Part shown: positions 1 to 11,345 of the stretch, in pieces
Position numbering within the stretch: position 1 is the first letter of the stretch
How the letters are laid out: every line of letters starts with the position of its first letter
Assembly (NCBI RefSeq): GCF_902635505.1
Contig: NC_045426.1
Location: 564,907,818-564,971,817, forward strand
Length of the DNA stretch: 64,000 nt
Direction of reading: 5' to 3'
Source of the DNA: Sarcophilus harrisii
Taxonomy: Eukaryota; Chordata; Mammalia; Dasyuromorphia; Dasyuridae
Notes under the pieces: generated by a model
Seen by the model: only the letters and a program-made list of their open reading frames with translations
What the model was told of the DNA's origin: nothing
Database searches by the model: none
Made by a program: the position numbers and the translations under genes

Positions 1-404
1 CCTGGGAGGCCGGGGCCAGAAGGGGAAAAAACCTCTCAGGTCTTTGAGCCCAGGCACTGGGGAAAAGGCAGGAAGTAAGGCGGGGTGGCTGGCTTCCTGC
101 AGGGGCCCTGTCAGTGGCGGGCCGGTCCCAATCCTTCAGGAGGCACGCCCTGGGAGGCGGGGCCAGAAGGAAACAAAACCCTCTCAAGTCTTTGAGGCCC
201 AGGAGGGAGAAAGGCAGGAGTAAGGCGGGGGGTGGCTGCTTCCTGCGAGGGCAACGTCGGGGAGCCGTGTCCCAGCATCTCAGGAGAGCACGCCCTGGGA
301 GGCGGGGCCAGAAGGAAAGCAAGAAGCAACCTCTCAGAAGTCTTTGGGAGCCCAGGCACTGGGAGAAAGGCAGGAAGTAAGAAAGCGAGGGGGGTGGCTA
401 GCTT

Positions 405-418
405 CCTGCAGGGGGCGC
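405..418 (+). promoter_or_regulatory. CTCF-like core motif in tandem unit
   Basis: The sequence CCTGCAGGGGGCGC fits the CTCF core pattern well (CC, three variable bases, AGGGGGCGC). It occupies the same place in the unit as the motif at 578-591, exactly 173 bp away. Binding is inferred from motif only. Confidence 0.4.
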
Positions 419-577
419 ACGCTGTCAGTAGCGAGCCGTGTCCCAGCATCCTTCAGGAGAGCACGCCCTGGGAGGCGGGGCCAGAAGGAAAGCAAGAAGC
501 AACCTCTCAGAAGTCTTTGGGAGCCCAGGCACTGGGAGAAAGGCAGGAAGTAAGAAAGCGAGGGGGGTGGCTAGCTT

Positions 578-591
578 CCTGCAGAGGGCGC
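578..591 (+). promoter_or_regulatory. CTCF-like core motif, next tandem unit
   Basis: CCTGCAGAGGGCGC is the second intact copy of the motif. The first two units have lost it through base changes and small deletions. Motif-based inference only. Confidence 0.35.
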
Positions 592-841
592 ACACTGTCA
601 GTAGCGAGCCGTGTCCCAGCATCCTTCAGGAGAGCACGCCCTGGGAGGCGGGGCCAGAAGGAAAGCAAGAAGCAACCTCTCAGAAGTCTTTGAGAGCCCA
701 GGCACGGGGAGAAAGGCAGGAAGTAAGAAAGCGAGGGGGGTGGCTAACTTCCCGCCAGAGCCTCACACTCCCTCAGCAGTGAGCAGCTCCCCAAAGACCT
801 TCAGGAGAGGGTGTGCTTGAGGGCGGAAGGAAGGAAGGAAG

Positions 842-2521
842 ATGTCTGGCCAGAAGAAGCTTCAGTAGTCGCTGGTGCTTTACGCGGAGGAATCGGAGCC
901 CAAGTCGGACAGGGAGGCTGGAGTGGAAGTGGCTGGAAGGGTGACAGGAGCGGAGGAAAAAGGTGGCTTGGTGTGTGATGTTTTCTTCATCCCCTTCTTC
1001 GTAATCATTTTGATCTCTCAAATAGCGAAAAATCATCTCCATAGGCTTCAGACACTCCGAAGGTGCCGATTGGAAGACCAAAAAGCCACAGGCTGATGCC
1101 CTAAAAGGGTTTTCAGAACCGGAAAAGAGAGATCCTCAGGAGTTGCTTGCCTCTTTCTTGGAGAGTCAGGAGCCTGTCTTCTTTTTTTCTTTCTTGTATT
1201 ATTTTTTAAACAATTATAGCTTTTTATTGACAGTATTTTTATGCCTGGGTAATTTTTTATATTATCCCTTGCGCTCACTTCTGTTCCGACTTTTCCCTTC
1301 CCTCCCTCTACCCCCTCCTCTAGATGGCAGGCAGTCTTATACGTGTTTAATATGTTATAATATATCTTAGATACAATATATGTGTGCAGAAGGGAGCAGT
1401 TCTCTTGTTGCACAGGAAGAATTGGATTCATAAGGTAAAAATAACCTGGGGAAAAAAAACAAATGCAAACAGTTTGCACTCATTTCCTAGAGTTCATTTC
1501 TTGGTGTAGCTGATAAGGTCCATCTTTGATCAATTGGAACCGAGTTAGATCTTCTCTTTGTCTAAGATATCCACTTCCATCAGAATATATACTCATATAG
1601 TGTTGTTGTTGAAGTGTATAATGATCTCCTGGTCCTGCTCATTTCACTCAGCATCAGTTCGTGTAAGTCTCTCCAGGACTCTCTGAAATCATCCTGCTGG
1701 TCATTTCTTACAGAACAATAATATTCCAACCATTCTCCAATTGATGAGCATCCATTCATTTTCCAGTTTCTAGCCACTACAAAAAGGGCTGCCACAAACA
1801 TCTTGGGGCATACAGGTCCCTTTCTGTTCTTTAGTATCTCCTTGGGGTATAAGCCCAGTAGTAGCACTGCTAGATCAAAGGGTATGCACAGTTTGATAAC
1901 TTTTTGGGCATAATTCTGGATTGAGGAGCCTGTCTTCTGATGAGATTAACATCCCCCCAGAGCCACCTGGCAAGTGCTCAAGTCACCTCCAGGACAAGAT
2001 TTAAAAAAAAAAAAAAAAAACTTTGTGAGCAGAAAATAAAGGATGGTTATGAATTACATCATTCAGATGAAGAAGGAATTTTGGAATCCATATTCTATGA
2101 GAAGCTTATCCAATATTGTTCAATTGATAAACTTGTCACCTATTATCCCAAGGATATTTTTAATCCCTATAGATGATATGAAGATTTCTACTATAAGGCA
2201 CTAGCTAAAGCACAGAAGACTGAAATGGACAAATTGTTTTAAGCCACAAAGGAGAGAACAAAAATTGAGTATGTGAGAGGCCCCAAGAAGAGCACCACAA
2301 GCAATGCCCCAGTCACAGCCAGTACCAGAGCTCCAACTGCTCAGAAGAGAAAGAGTAAGTGGAATTGTGCTATCCCAGGGACCAAGACAGCCCAGTCTAC
2401 CATCCTTACCCCAACAACTCTCTTGTCAGCCATCGTCACAGTGACAAACAGTGTTAGTGGCTCCAAAGACATGGTCATCTCAGCTGTGGGTACTATTGTG
2501 AAGAAAGACAATCAATGTTAG
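842..2521 (+). pseudogene. SAP30BP: SAP30BP retropseudogene A (intronless, broken)
   Basis: An intronless copy of SAP30BP (HCNGP), a nuclear acidic protein known as a SAP30-binding transcriptional cofactor and a splicing factor. The start ATG at 842 opens MSGQKK, as in the open copy on the minus strand, but a TAG follows at codon 9. Recognisable parts are an acidic N-terminal stretch, the HCNGP core (YEKLIQYCSIDKLVTYYPKD near 2095-2155) and the C-terminal KRKSKWNCAIPGT region ending in QC. An L1 3' end (1183-1923) interrupts it and an A-tract of about 18 bases sits near 1993. Further stops lie near 2175 and 2240. This is a dead copy. It shares KCSS and GPKK-type differences with the open copy, so the two probably have one retrocopy origin. 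Confidence 0.9.
1183..1923 (-). mobile_element. 5'-truncated L1 3' end inserted in SAP30BP pseudogene A
   Basis: Reverse-complement marsupial L1 3' end: the ORF2 C-terminal tail, then the 3' UTR, with a T-rich start on the plus strand marking the tail. It is flanked by a perfect 15-bp target-site duplication, AGGAGCCTGTCTTCT, at 1168-1182 and 1924-1938. Target-primed insertion is therefore clear. Confidence 0.93.
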
Positions 2522-3445
2522 ATACAGAGCTGGACACAATTTTTGTTACGGACAGCTACTTCTGGACCTTGCCACAACTATGAACCCTGGTTGTAAAATG
2601 TACCACATACGCTGTCCAGACTGAAGCTTTCCAAAAAAGCTTTCCATAATTGAAAAACATCCTCATTCTTGTCCTAGTGAGAGAATCTAGTGAGAGAGTT
2701 TAATCATCTAGAAGGATTCTTGTGCCCATCAGGGTGGTAAAAATGCAAGAGTCAGATATACTACTACTACTAACAACAATAATAACTTTGTAAGGTGCTT
2801 AAAGGTTTGCAGAGCACTTTACAAATAGACCGTTTTATCCTCTCAATGATGCTGGGAGGTAAGCTCTGTTGTTCACATTTTATAAATGAGGAATCTGAGG
2901 CAGGCAGAAGTTAAGTGACTTGCCTAGTTTCAAATACCTAGTAAATGTGTGAAGTAGGCATAGAACTCCATTCTATTTAAAAATTTCATGTATTTCTTTT
3001 CGTTATTTCAAGTTTTTGTATATGTTTCATGCTCTAATTCTGTTCTGCATTGTACTTTTGCCTGTCTTCTGAATGTGTCATATCACCATGCGTTCAATCC
3101 ACCCTTCACCTCAAGATTCCATGAGGACAGGAGTTACACTTTTATCTTTTTATCCATCTACAATGATTGACTATCACATAATTTTCTGTCTGGATTTGAA
3201 CTGGGAGAGAATGCTCGGTAAGGAAATGCCCTCCAATGTTTGCAATGTCTACTTCTGATCTTAGACTAGGAACATTGAAAGTTAAAGGACTTACCCAGAA
3301 TCATTTATAGCCAGGAGGACCATGTAGTACAGGCCAAAGAATGCTGGCTTTAATGTTATGATGTCTGAGTTCACTTGAGCCTTGTCACCTGTGTGACTTT
3401 AGCAAATTCACAACCCTGAGGCCTCATTTTCCTCCTACTTAAAAT
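2522..3445 (+). repeat. 3' flank of SAP30BP copy A, one arm of an inverted duplication
   Basis: This flank matches the reverse complement of about 17270-18920 base for base over long stretches, including the shared SINE and a region around AAGGAAATGCCCTCCAAT. With the SAP30BP copies themselves, the inverted duplication is about 2.6 kb per arm. No protein is visible. A MIR-like segment (CACCTGTGTGACTT) lies at about 3340-3440. Confidence 0.85.
2762..2945 (-). repeat. CORE-SINE/MIR-type SINE
   Basis: Reverse-oriented mammalian/marsupial SINE with the core pattern AGCACTTTACAAATAG, a TTTTATAAATGAGGAAT segment and a GTGACTTGCCTAG segment. The same SINE sits at the matching place downstream of the open SAP30BP retrogene, so it predates the duplication. 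Confidence 0.75.
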
Positions 3446-3955
3446 GAACTGGACTTGTTCCATCCGGGCCTATATGTCTATGATGCTGGCAAATATAGCC
3501 GCAGGCTGCTTACCACCCATGCCTTTGGTGCTCCATGTGGTAGAATCAGAAGAGGACTTTTGCATCCTGGGCAACAGCTGCAGGTCCCAGAAAAATGCCA
3601 GTAAGAATGCAGAAAACCTGTTTTTGCACCAGGCCATGGAGGTCATGGGGGCAGATGAGGCCCAATTCAGTGTGGAAATAACTGTCACAGACAAAGGTAT
3701 CTGTGGGTAGTCATACTGGCCCTTAAAGCCTCACTTCTTTAATTGTGTCCACATAGGCTTTGAGTGGGACAAGTACAACCAGACTCAATATGACTTTGAT
3801 ACCCTCCCCCCCAAGATTGTGCAAGGCTACAAGTTTAACATCTTTTATTCAGACCTGATAGACAAGAGCCCCACACCTAAATACTCCCTGGAAATATGCC
3901 AGGACAAGGACTTTGCTGTCTTATGCTTCCGTGCTGGACCCCCTATGAAAGAAAT
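3446..3955 (+). pseudogene. CACTIN: CACTIN retropseudogene fragment (C-terminal part)
   Basis: Translation in shifting frames gives YDAGKYSRRLLTTHAF, QQLQV, DEAQFSVEI and then GFEWDKYNQTQYDFDT, PPKIVQGYKFNIFYSDLIDK and DFAVLCFRAGPP. This is the C-terminal region of CACTIN, a conserved nuclear protein of the spliceosomal C complex. The final part, about 35 residues in the family, is missing: similarity stops after AGPP and sequence X begins. The intron-free layout indicates a retrocopy. Frameshifts lie between the matching blocks, so it is dead. It sits between the SAP30BP duplication arm and X, and no parental gene is in the window. Confidence 0.85.
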
Positions 3956-4510
3956 TAAAGCATTGGGGCAGTCCTTGGGAATGGGCGGATGATTATAAAG
4001 TCATGGATATCAATCATCACATTTCTTAAGTTTCTCCTTGGAGAATGGACTGAAGAATTCCATGCCAGAATAGAGCATGGAAAATGCAATATGCAGAGCA
4101 AACTGGACAGTACCACTCAGAAACAGAATTCTGAGGTCACTTTTCTGGAAACTCCAAAACAGAATTCTTCCTGACAATATTAAAACAAATCAATAATTGC
4201 TATTATTAATGTAATGTTGTAGAGAAAATGGCTGAAGACCAATGAGGCTTTATCTACAGATAGCAAATTGGAAATTCCCCTTGGACAATCGGAATCAGGA
4301 TAGTTGGTTTCAATGCCAGAAATGATCATATAAAGATTTTTTCCCAGCATGTCAAACATGTTCTGAATGATGAAACACAATGGAAATACATTCAGGGTTT
4401 GAAAAGATTACTGACATTTACCAGAAGCACTTCTTGGCAGATCCATCAAAATGTGCAGAGTACAATGCAATGAAATAATTATCCTCTGTGGAGCTATAAC
4501 TCCAAAGAGA
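3950..4510 (+). repeat. Segment X, copy 1 (unrecognised duplicated sequence)
   Basis: From AAAGCATTGGGGCAGTCC onward this matches 52466-53030 in the same orientation with many small differences. Conceptual frames look coding in patches (for example [14 protein letters not shown]) but no frame stays open and I do not recognise the protein. It is probably a decayed retrocopy or part of a larger duplicated block. Confidence 0.7.
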
Positions 4511-5509
4511 ATCTTAATCCTGTGACCTTCTGGGGAACTACTACCAGGAATGATGGGGGAATGAAAAATCTGGTTTGGGGAGCAAATTTTTTTTTACCCA
4601 TTTGATTTTTGTTTATTTCAAAAGCTGTGTTTGTTGCTTATAACAAATAGGACAATGGACTCTTGATTATTGTATCATGTTTTGAGTTTTTATAGTCCCC
4701 AAACAAAATCTAGTACCAAGGCTTATTTCCCCATCATTTAAGCACACAGACAACAATCATTGGACATTCCTATTGGACTTGTTCATGTTTATTGTTCAAA
4801 TTGTTGGTAAATGACTGAAAAGAAACATTTGATGTTGACTTGTAATTATTTTTGTAAAATATAATACTATTCATTCTACAATTATATTTATACATGAAGA
4901 GGAAACAAGAGTTTTTCCTATAAGAATTGTCCCAAACTCAGCATTTTGTTGAAATGAACATTCTTGTTTCAAGAATCTTCAAGCAGTTATTTTCTTGCTT
5001 GAAGGCTATTAAAACTTCACATCAGGTGAGATTAACAAGTGAGCATTTATCATCCATATCAAAAATTGCATTATCACAAAAGTATATACCTGATAGTCAT
5101 AAAATGGTTTCTGGTGAAAAAGAGCCAAATTTGTAACAACATTAATTTAATTTTGAATCTTTTTATAGTGATTACAATAACTTTGAATTGTTCAATTTTA
5201 AAAATACATAACTGCATACTTTTTTCTATAATTAGTTCCTAAATGATTTCATATTTGTATGTAATAGATGTTTATACATAACCAAGAATCACTAACCCAA
5301 CGAAACTGAGTATAATCCTTTGGGGCAGGAGAGGATGTGGGAATGAATATTCAATGAAAAAAGAGTTTTTCAAGCACTCCTGATGAAAAGACCAGAATTA
5401 ATAAAAAAAGATTTTCAAATACATAAGTCAATATAAGCATAAAAAGATAAACAGAAAAGAGAAATAATAAGAGATTCAATAAGATTAAGCTGTTCACATT
5501 CCTACATGA
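4511..5509. other. AT-rich stretch without recognisable feature
   Basis: No convincing coding region or repeat family is recognised. Short open frames here have AT-driven composition. Confidence 0.5.
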
Positions 5510-6005
5510 GAAGATGATTTATATTTTTCTCCAATTACATATAAAATAATTTTTACATTTTTTTTAAACTTGAGTTACAGGTTCTTTTTTTCCTCCTCAC
5601 TCCATCCACCGTTAAGAAGGTCCATGTGAAGTTATTCAGAATATTTCCATAAAAATCATGCCGTGAAAGAAAACCTAGATCTTCCCTACAAAAAAACAAA
5701 ACAAAACAAAAAAACCTTCAAGGACAATAAGGTAAAAAAGATGAGTATGCTTAAATCTGTATTCAGATGCAATCAGTTTTTTCTCCGAGTATGGTTATGA
5801 TTTTTCACCATGAGTCTTGGATCATTGCATTGTTGATAATAACAAAATCATTCATAGCTGATCATCCCATAACATTGCTATCACTTTGTACACACTACAT
5901 TTATTTCACTTGGTTTGAATTCATGGAGGACTTTTCAGGTTTTCCTGAGAGCATTCTGCTCATTTCACATAGAACAATAGGATTTCATCATAATCACTTA
6001 CCACA
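5510..6005 (-). mobile_element. Old L1 3' end fragment
   Basis: The sequence beginning TTTTTCTCCAATTACATATA, then the conserved series of a CATCAGTT-like motif, a TCTTGGATCATTGCATTG motif and GCTGATCATCCCATAACA, is the reverse complement of an old marsupial L1 3' UTR. It is diverged and lacks a visible target duplication. Confidence 0.7.
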
Positions 6006-6019
6006 ATACATAAATTAAA

Positions 6020-6335
6020 AATCAATTGGAAATAAAATAATTTATTCTTAAAGAATGAGTGGGTCAAGGAACAAATCTTAGAAACAATAATTTTATTGGA
6101 GAGAAGGACAATGAGACAACATAATGAAAATTATGGGATGTGGCCCAAGTCATACTTAGGGGAAATTTTCCATTTTTAAATACTTATATCAATGAACTAG
6201 AAATAGAGTAAATCATTGAATTGGGCATGCAAGTAAAAAATTAGAAAAAGAACGAATTAAAAATTCCCAGTGACACACCAAATTGAAAATTCTGAAAACC
6301 AAAAGAGATTAGTAAAATTGAAATGCCAGGCTCAT
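6020..6335 (+). mobile_element. L1 ORF2 fragment (endonuclease to RT linker)
   Basis: Matches the stretch of the neighbouring L1 around 7130-7400 (a GTGGGATG...CCAAGT block followed by AAAAAGAACGAATTAAAAA). It is an independent fragment lying just before a longer L1. Confidence 0.7.
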
Positions 6336-6339
6336 AAGT

Positions 6340-9300
6340 ACAATACTGGGGAGGAGGGAAAGGGGAAAAGGAAAGAGAAAAGTATAATTTGGGGTTAATA
6401 AGATGGCAGGAAATACAGAATTAGTAGTTTTAATAGGGTGAACTCTCCCAAAAAGCAGAAGCAATTAACAGACTGGATTAAAAGCCAGAATCCTACAATA
6501 TGTTGGTTACAAGAAACACATTTAAAGCAGAATGATACATACAAAGTAAAGGCAAAAGGCTGGATCAGAATCTACTATGCTTCAGGTAAAAAAAGCAGGG
6601 GTAGCCATCCTGATCTCAGATCAAGCAAAAGCAAAAATTGATCTAATTAAAAGCGATAAGGAAGGAAACACTGTCTTGCTAATGGGTCCCAGAGATGATG
6701 AAGCAATATCAATAGTAAACATATGTACCAAGTGGTATAGCATGGAAATTCCTAAAGGAGAAGTTAAGAGAGCTGCAAGAAGAAATAGACAACAAAATTA
6801 TAACAGTGGGAGATGTCAGCCTTGTTCTCTCAGAACTAGATAAATCAAAACACCAAGTAAATAAGAAAGAAGTTAAAGAGGTAAATAAAATACTAGAAAA
6901 GTTAAGTATGATAGATCTTTGGAGAAAACTGCATGGAGACAGAAAGGAGTACACTTTCTTCTTGGCAGTTCTGTTGAACCTATACAAAAATTGACTATAT
7001 ATTAGGACATAAAGACCTCAAAATCAAATGCAGAAAGGCAGAAATAATAAATGCATTCTTTTTCAGATCACAATGCAATAAAAATTACTTTGAATAAAAT
7101 ACCAGAGGAAAATAGACCAAAAAAATTGGAAACTAAATAATCTCATCCTAAAGAATGAATGGGTGAAACAGCAAATCATAGACACAATTAATAATTATAT
7201 CCATGAGAAAGATAATAAGGAGACAGCACAGTAAAATTTGTGGGATGCAGCCAAAGTGGTAATAAGAGGAAAATTTTGTATCTCTAGGTGCTTACCTGCA
7301 TACAATGAAGAAAGAGAAGATCAATGAATTAGACTTGCAACTAAAAAGGATATAAAAAGAACAAATTAAAAATCCCCAAATACCAAACTTGAAATTCTAA
7401 AAAAAGAAAGAGATTAATAAAATTGATAGTAAAAAAAAAAAAACTATTGAATTAATAAATAAAACTAAGAGTTGGTTTTATGAAAAAACAACAAAATAGA
7501 TAAACCTTTAGTAAATTTGATTTTAAAAAAAGGAAAGAGAAAAACCAAATTGTTAGTCTTAAAAATGAAAAGGGAGAACTCGCCACTAATGAAGAGGAAA
7601 TTAGAGCAATAATTAGTACTTTGCCCAACTTTATGCCAAGAAATTTGATAATTTAACTGACGTGGAAGAATACCTCCAAAAATATAGCTTCCCCAGATTA
7701 ACAGAGGAAGAAGTAAATTGCTTGAACAATCCCATTTTAGAAAAAGAAATGGAACAAGCTATTAACCAACTCCCTAAGAAAAAATCCCCAGGACCAGATG
7801 GATTTACATGTGAATTCTACCAAACACTTAAAGAACAATTAACTCCAATGTTATATAAACTATTTGAAAAAATAGGGATTGAAGGAGTCCTACCAAATTA
7901 CTTTTATAACACTGACATGGTACTGATACCTAAACTAGATAGGTTGAAAACAGAGAAAATTATAGACTAATCTCCCTAATGAATATTGATGCAAAAATCT
8001 TCAATAAAATATTAGCAAAGAGATTAGAGAGTCATCCCCAGGATAATATATCATGATCAAGTAGGATAATAGCAATTTAAGGCTGGTTCAATATTAGGAA
8101 AACTATTAGCATAATAGACTATATCAATAACCAAACTAACAAAAACCATGATTATCTCAATAGATGCAGAAAAAGCATTTGATAAAATCCAAAATCCATT
8201 CCCATTCAAAACACTAGATAGTATAGGAATAAATGTACTTTTCCTTTAAATAGTCAGTAGCCAAACCATCAGCAACCATCAGATATAATGGGGATAAACT
8301 GGAACCATTACCAATAAGATTAGGTGTAAAACAAGTTTGTCCACTATTCCCATTACTATTCAATATTGTAATAGAAATACTGGCCTTGGCAATAACAGAA
8401 GAAAAAGAGATTAAAGGAATTAGAGAAGGTAACAAAGAAACCAAATTATCACTCTTTGCATATGATATCATGGTATATTTAGAGAACCCTAGCGAATCAG
8501 CTAAGAACTATTAGAAATAATCCACAACTTTAGCAGAATTGCAGGATACAAAATAAATCCACATAAATTATGAATATTTTTATACATCACTAACAAAATC
8601 CAATAGTAAGAGATACAAAGAGAAATTCCATTTAAAATAACTGCCGATAGGGAATCTATCTACCAAGAGAAAGTCAGGAAGTATATGAGCAAAACTACAA
8701 AACACTTTCCACACAAAGTGAGATCTAAACAACTGGAAAAATATAAGGTGCTCTTGAATAGGTTGAGTGAATATGACAAAGATGACAATACTACTTAAAC
8801 TAACCTATTTATTTAGTGTTATACCAATCAAACTCCCAAGAAACTATTTTAATGACCTAGAAAAAAACAACAAAAATTCATCTGGAAGAACAAAAGGTCA
8901 AGAATTTTAAGGGAATTAATGGGGGAAAAAAAGCAAATGAATGTGGCCTAACTATACCAGATCTAAAAACTATATGATAAAGCTACGGTCAGCAAAACTA
9001 TTTGGTACTGGCTAAGTACCAGATAGACTAGTAGATTGGTGCAATACGTTAGGTTCACAGGACAACATAGTTGATTACTATAGCATTCTAGTGTTTGACA
9101 ACCCCAAAGGCCCCCAGCTTTTGGGATAAGAATTCATTATCTGACAAAAACTGTTGGGAAAATTAAAAACTAGTATGGCAGAAACTAGGCATTGACTCAC
9201 ATGTAACACCGTATATCAAGATAAGGTCAAAATGGATTCATGATTTAGACATAAAGAATGAGATTATAAACAAATTAAAAGAACATAGGATAGTTTACCT

Positions 9301-10545
9301 CAGCCTATGGAGGAGGAAAGAATTTATGACCAAAGAAGAACTAGAGATCATTTCTGATCACAAAATAGATAACTTCGATTACATTAAGTTAAAAAGGTTT
9401 TGTACAAACAAAACTAATGCAGACAAGATTAGAAGGGAAGCAATAAACTGGGGAAACAGTTTTAACATTCAAAGGTTCTCATGCAGGCCTCGTTTCTTAA
9501 ATATAGAGAATTGATTCAGATTTATAAGAATTCAAGCCATTCTCCGAATGATAAATGGTCAGAGGATATGAAGAGACAATTTTCATATGAGGAAATAGAA
9601 ACTCTTTCTAGTCATATGAAAAAGGGCTCCAAATTGATCAGAGAAATGCAAATTAAGATCACTCTGAGATACCACTACACACCTGTCAGATTGGCTGAGA
9701 TGACAGGAAAAGATAATGATGAATGTTGGAGGGGATATGGGAAAACTGGGACACTGATACATTGTTGGTGAAACTGAACAGACCCAAACATTCTGGAGAT
9801 CAGTTTGAAACTATGCTCAAAATGTTATCAAACTGTGCATACCCTTTGATCCAGCAGTGTTTCTAATGGGCTTATATTCCAAAGAGATCTTAAAGAAGGG
9901 AAATGTTTGTGGCAGCCCTTTTTGTAGTGGCCAGAAATTGAAAACTGAATGGATGTTTTTCAATTGGAGAATGACTGAATAAATTATGGTATATGAATGT
10001 TATGGAATATTATTGTTTTGTAAGAAAGAACCAACAAGATGTTTTCAGACAGGTCTGGAGAGACTTACATGAACTGATGAAAAGTGAAATGAGCAGAACC
10101 AGGAGATCACTATCCCAGGTGACAACAAGAGTATATGAAGATCAATTCTGATGGACATGGCTTTCTTCAACAATGAGATGATTCAAACCAGTTATAATAG
10201 TTCAGTGATGAAGAGAGCCATCTACACCCAGAGAGAGAATTGTGGGAACTGAATGTGGACCACAACATAGCATTTTCACTCTTTTTATTGTTTACTTGCA
10301 TTTCGTTTTCTTTCTCATTTTTTCCTTTTTGGTTTGATTTTTCTTGTGTAGCATGATCATGTGTATACATATATTAGATTTAAATTATATATTTTAACAT
10401 GTTTAACATATATTGGATTACTTGCCATTTAAGGAAGTGTTTGGGGAGAAGGAAGGGAAAAATTTGGAACACAAGGTTTTTCAAGGGTCAATGTTGAAAA
10501 ATTATTCATACATATGATTTGAAAATAAAAAGATGTAATATAAAC
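6340..10545 (+). mobile_element. 5'-truncated L1 with decayed ORF2 and 3' UTR
   Basis: The copy starts in the purine-rich inter-ORF region. Endonuclease sequence follows (TDWIKSQNPTICWLQETHLK at 6465-6525; DLWRKLHGDRKEYTFF near 6910), then the RT region ([20 protein letters not shown] near 7780; [14 protein letters not shown]-like near 8150), the ORF2 C-terminus (near 9326-9770) and a 3' UTR ending in AATAAAAAG near 10525. The RT active-site motif reads FAYD rather than FADD near 8457. Many frameshifts and stops break ORF2, so the copy is dead. ORF1 and the 5' UTR are absent, as usual for 5' truncation. Confidence 0.92.
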
Positions 10546-10654
10546 TAACATAAAAAAACTAACAAAAAACAAAAAATTAATTGTTCTATCCTACTATACC
10601 TTCCATTGAAAACAAAACTCTCATACATAGCTCTATAGTCTAATAAGACAAATT

Positions 10655-10895
10655 CTAATGTTGGCCAAAGGGCCAAACCTGAGAGGTGGGGGGATCTGGG
10701 GGAGAGGATGCATAGAAAGGGGGCAGAGCCTGTGCAGAGAGGGCCCCCAGGCCCCGGCCTCCTGCTGAGGGGCAGCCCAGGTTGCAGCCCAGGGCTCTGC
10801 AATGGACTGGGACCCAAGGGGGCTGGCCTAGACTCCCCAGCCTCTCTTGGCCTCTGACTGGGTGCAGAGACCCCGGGGGCCAGGCCTTTGTCATA
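10655..10895. other. Isolated GC-rich block, unassigned
   Basis: About 240 bp of strongly GC-rich sequence (runs such as GGCCCCCAGGCCCCGGCC) sits in AT-rich DNA between two L1 fragments. A minus-strand frame stays open across it, but the composition explains this. No CpG-dense promoter structure or known family is recognised. Confidence 0.4.
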
Positions 10896-10904
10896 TCATG
10901 CTTA

Positions 10905-11345
10905 TCATAACATTGATTACAGTTCTAGAATCTTTCAAATTTGTTTTCTCCTATAGTGTCATTATCAATGTATACATTGTTCTAATCTTCTTCATTTTGC
11001 TCTATATCAGTTCCTAGAATCCTTTTCAGATTCCTTTAAAACTGTCATCATTTTAATGGCACAATAATACTCCATTCTGTTCATTTATCATAGTTTTTTC
11101 TTTCATTCACTCTTTATTTTTCATTTCTTTTGCTACCATGAGAAGAGTTACTATAGATATTATTGTACATATGTTACTTTCCTTTTCCTTTGAGGGTTAA
11201 AAGGGTATAGGCAATTTAGCAACTTTCATTTTCCAGAATTTCAAATGGACCAGTTCATAGTTCCCTCAACAATACAGTAGTGTATCTCTTTTTCCATAGT
11301 TCTAATAGGGATTACTTTCTTGTTTTGTTATCTTTGCCAGTTTGA
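10905..11345 (-). mobile_element. Old L1 3' end fragment
   Basis: Diverged reverse-complement L1 tail, with the pattern ATATCAGTTCCTAGAATCC, then CACAATAATACTCCATTC, then a TTTGCCAGTTTGATGACTAT-like end. It belongs to an older subfamily than the neighbouring L1. Confidence 0.6.

Larger units (their letters stand above)
1..841 (+). repeat. GC-rich tandem array, 173-bp unit, 5' region of SAP30BP-like copies
   Basis: About five units follow one another. Later units repeat every 173 bp (near 265, 438 and 611); the first two are shorter, about 145-150 bp. Each unit holds a GC box (GGGAGGCGGGGCCAG), a block around AACCTCTCAGAAGTCTTTG, a GGCAGGAAGTAAG motif and a GC-rich tail. The array begins before the window and runs straight into the start codon of SAP30BP copy A. 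Single or partial units recur at 19842-20095 (minus), 47400-47524 and 48400-48636, always next to SAP30BP- or WBP11-like sequence. It looks like an amplified promoter/5' UTR segment. Open frames across it come from GC richness and a unit length not divisible by three, so no protein is called. Confidence 0.85.

Noticed and set aside
111-820. Several overlapping open frames on both strands in the tandem array
   Set aside because: The same frames recur in every GC-rich unit and change register because 173 is not a multiple of three. No family match; they are composition artefacts.
1-841. CRISPR-like array
   Set aside because: Units are contiguous 173-bp repeats without spacers and the genome is mammalian.
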